7,219 bases of DNA, taken from an uncultured Dyadobacter sp. Lineage in GTDB: Bacteria; Bacteroidota; Bacteroidia; Cytophagales; Spirosomataceae. Both the position numbers and the translations under genes were made by a program. The notes beneath the pieces are model-generated. The model was not told where the DNA came from. It worked only from the letters and a program-made list of their open reading frames with translations, and ran no database searches. Below, piece by piece: positions 6,168 to 7,219 of this stretch. The DNA lies in NCBI GenBank assembly GCA_946481035.1, contig CAMLNK010000191.1, positions 1 to 7,219 on the forward strand. Direction: 5' to 3'. The first letter of the stretch is position 1. The number at the start of each line of letters is the position of its first letter.

Positions 6168-6691
6168 AAGAGCAGAAAGGAACGGTAATATGGCTGCTGG
6201 GGCATTCGGGCGCGGGCAAAAGCACGCTGGCCCAAATGGTGGCCGCCCAATTCGAAAGTGAGGGCTACCGCACGATTTCGCTGGATGGCGATGTGGTGCG
6301 GGCCGGTATGAACAGCGACCTGGGCTTTTCCGAAGCGGACCGGCTCGAAAACATCCGGCGGGTAGCCGAGCTCTGCAAAATTCTGCTCGAAAAAGACCTC
6401 ATTATCATTTGTTCCTTCATTACGCCCATGCAATCGCACCGCGACCTGCTGCGGGAAACCCTGGGCGACCGCTACCTGGAAGTATACCTGGAATGCCCGA
6501 TCGATATTTGCGAACAACGCGATGTGAAGGGCCTTTACCGAAAGGCGCGCAACCACGAGATCGACAATTTTACCGGAATCGGCTCGGGGTTCGACGCACC
6601 CACCCGGCCCGACCTTACCGTGCCGACCGCATTATGGCAGCCCGCCGAATGTGCCGGAGCGATTTACCGGCTGGCTATAAGTGCGCAATAG
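6164..6691 (+). CDS. cysC: Adenylylsulfate (APS) kinase CysC
   Basis: 175 aa, a stand-alone APS kinase. I chose ATG 6164, which overlaps the cysQ stop by four bases (ATGA). An in-frame TTG at 6158 would add only two residues. Walker A is GHSGAGKST (13-21). The APS-binding set shows the family spacing: Arg46 in the DGD..R motif, Phe55 in LGFS, Arg60 in DR and Asn63 in ENIRR. Further hallmarks are SFITP (84-88), KGLYRKAR (122-129, the lid) and FTGI (136-139) with PDLTV. The enzyme phosphorylates APS with ATP to give PAPS. Departures from consensus are Val44 where DGDN normally has Asn, Thr87 where FISP has Ser, and GSGFDAP where DSPYE.P is usual. No ATP sulfurylase (cysD/cysN or sat) follows, so APS must come from elsewhere in the genome. 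Last gene of the unit, it ends 27 bases from the convergent histidine kinase. Confidence 0.95.
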   Translation: MKEQKGTVIWLLGHSGAGKSTLAQMVAAQFESEGYRTISLDGDVVRAGMNSDLGFSEADRLENIRRVAELCKILLEKDLIIICSFITPMQSHRDLLRETLGDRYLEVYLECPIDICEQRDVKGLYRKARNHEIDNFTGIGSGFDAPTRPDLTVPTALWQPAECAGAIYRLAISAQ

Positions 6692-6718
6692 AGGATTTTT
6701 CAAGGCCAGGAAGCCATA

Positions 6719-7219
6719 TCAAACGGTCGTGTATTCGATCTTTGGCGGGTGCCCGCTGTTCCAGTTCACATTAGGCAAATCAAACATCAGCGTGACGGTG
6801 GTTCCGTTACTGCCGTCGATATGCAGTACCCCGCTCACCTCCGTCGCCAGGCCGTGCATGAGGCTCATACCCAGCGATTGCACCTGCCCGGCATCGAAGT
6901 CAGGCGGCAGGCCGATGCCATTATCCCTGATCATCAGGGTGACGTGTGTACCCACCTTATATTTGAAAGTAACTTCAATTTTACCGGCCCGGCTGTCCGG
7001 AAATGCATATTTGATAGCATTGGTTATGGCTTCATTAAGCAAGAGCCCCATCGGTATCGCGTGTGAAACATCGAGGCTGATCTCATCCACATCCGTCAAA
7101 AACGTGATATGGTGCATCGATCCGAAGCTGTCGCGCAGGTACATGACCAATTCTTTGATGTAGGCCTGCATATTGACCGCCGTAACATGCTCGGTCAGAT
7201 ACAATTTCTGGTGGATCAA
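6719..7219 (-). CDS. Sensor histidine kinase, C-terminal part (HisKA_2-like with HATPase_c)
   Basis: The last 166 or so residues are present on the minus strand, with stop TGA at 6721-6719, and the reading frame runs off the right edge. The first visible codon is TTG (Leu) within an LIHQKLY segment. That is internal to the family ('...alIHqkLY.s....v....Yi..L'), so no start lies in the window. The ATPase domain is clear: N-box LLNEAITNAIKYAF (60-73 of the fragment, Asn62, Asn67), G1 box DNGIGLP (99-105) and a short G2-like SLGMSLM (115-121). The layout (IHQKLY, then Y.. L..YL, then an N-box with KYAF) matches HisKA_2/HWE-like kinases common in Bacteroidota. The phosphoacceptor His and any sensor domain lie outside. 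It converges on cysC with 27 bases between stops, so it is a separate transcript. A regulatory link to the sulfation genes is not shown. Confidence 0.9.
   Translation of the reverse strand: MIHQKLYLTEHVTAVNMQAYIKELVMYLRDSFGSMHHITFLTDVDEISLDVSHAIPMGLLLNEAITNAIKYAFPDSRAGKIEVTFKYKVGTHVTLMIRDNGIGLPPDFDAGQVQSLGMSLMHGLATEVSGVLHIDGSNGTTVTLMFDLPNVNWNSGHPPKIEYTTV

Larger units (their letters stand above)
1801..6691 (+). other. Predicted five-gene sulfation operon
   Basis: Five same-strand genes have intergenic distances of 8, 3, 6 and -4 bases and no internal hairpin or A/T-rich promoter gap that I could see. The unit is bounded on the left by the susD terminator hairpin and on the right by a convergent gene. 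Content runs from an envelope ASST and a CHR transporter to a cytosolic PAPS cycle (sulfotransferase, CysQ, CysC). Co-transcription is inferred from spacing. Joint function follows from the known CysC, sulfotransferase and CysQ reactions. Confidence 0.75.

Noticed and set aside
6692..6718. Bidirectional terminator between cysC and the histidine kinase
   Set aside because: The 27-base gap has a TTTTT run and a possible GGC/GCC pairing, but no stem longer than about three pairs that I can defend.
1..7219. CRISPR arrays, tRNA/rRNA genes, insertion sequences or attachment-site repeats
   Set aside because: No repeated units, transposase-like coding sequence or structural-RNA signatures were seen; the window is almost entirely accounted for by ordinary genes.

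Overview
The window looks like chromosomal DNA of a Bacteroidota member. It carries a SusC/SusD pair, lipoprotein signal peptides, starts without Shine-Dalgarno sequences but with A/T-rich leaders, and moderately high GC. The style suggests an environmental Cytophagales-type genome (Dyadobacter/Spirosoma-like), but the genus is a guess. Coding density is very high, and no gene-free stretch exceeds about 110 bases.

Layout. Bases 1-112 are the last codons of a SusC-type TonB-dependent outer-membrane transporter. A SusD-like surface lipoprotein follows (165-1691). A strong 17-bp hairpin (1707-1745, then CTTTT) lies just after susD and probably ends the susCD transcript. A 108-bp gap with an A/T-rich promoter-like stretch leads into five tightly packed plus-strand genes. 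They are an arylsulfotransferase-like (ASST) lipoprotein (1801-3198), a two-domain CHR-family transporter (3207-4379), a PAPS-dependent-type sulfotransferase (4383-5399), the PAP phosphatase CysQ (5406-6167) and the APS kinase CysC (6164-6691). Gaps are 8, 3, 6 and -4 bases. A sensor histidine kinase, truncated by the window edge, converges from the right on the minus strand (6719-7219).

How the genes fit together. The last three genes form a cytosolic PAPS cycle: CysC makes PAPS from APS, the sulfotransferase moves the sulfuryl group to an acceptor, and CysQ removes the inhibitory product PAP. No sulfite-forming reductase or ATP sulfurylase is visible, so this unit looks built for sulfation rather than for assimilation to cysteine. 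The first two genes add an envelope layer: a lipid-anchored, PAPS-independent ASST-type protein and a CHR inner-membrane transporter. The most interesting inference is a two-stage sulfation route, with cytosolic PAPS-dependent sulfation, export across the inner membrane, and periplasmic sulfuryl transfer. Alternatively, the ASST may act on sulfated compounds imported by SusCD. The acceptor cannot be read from the sequence.
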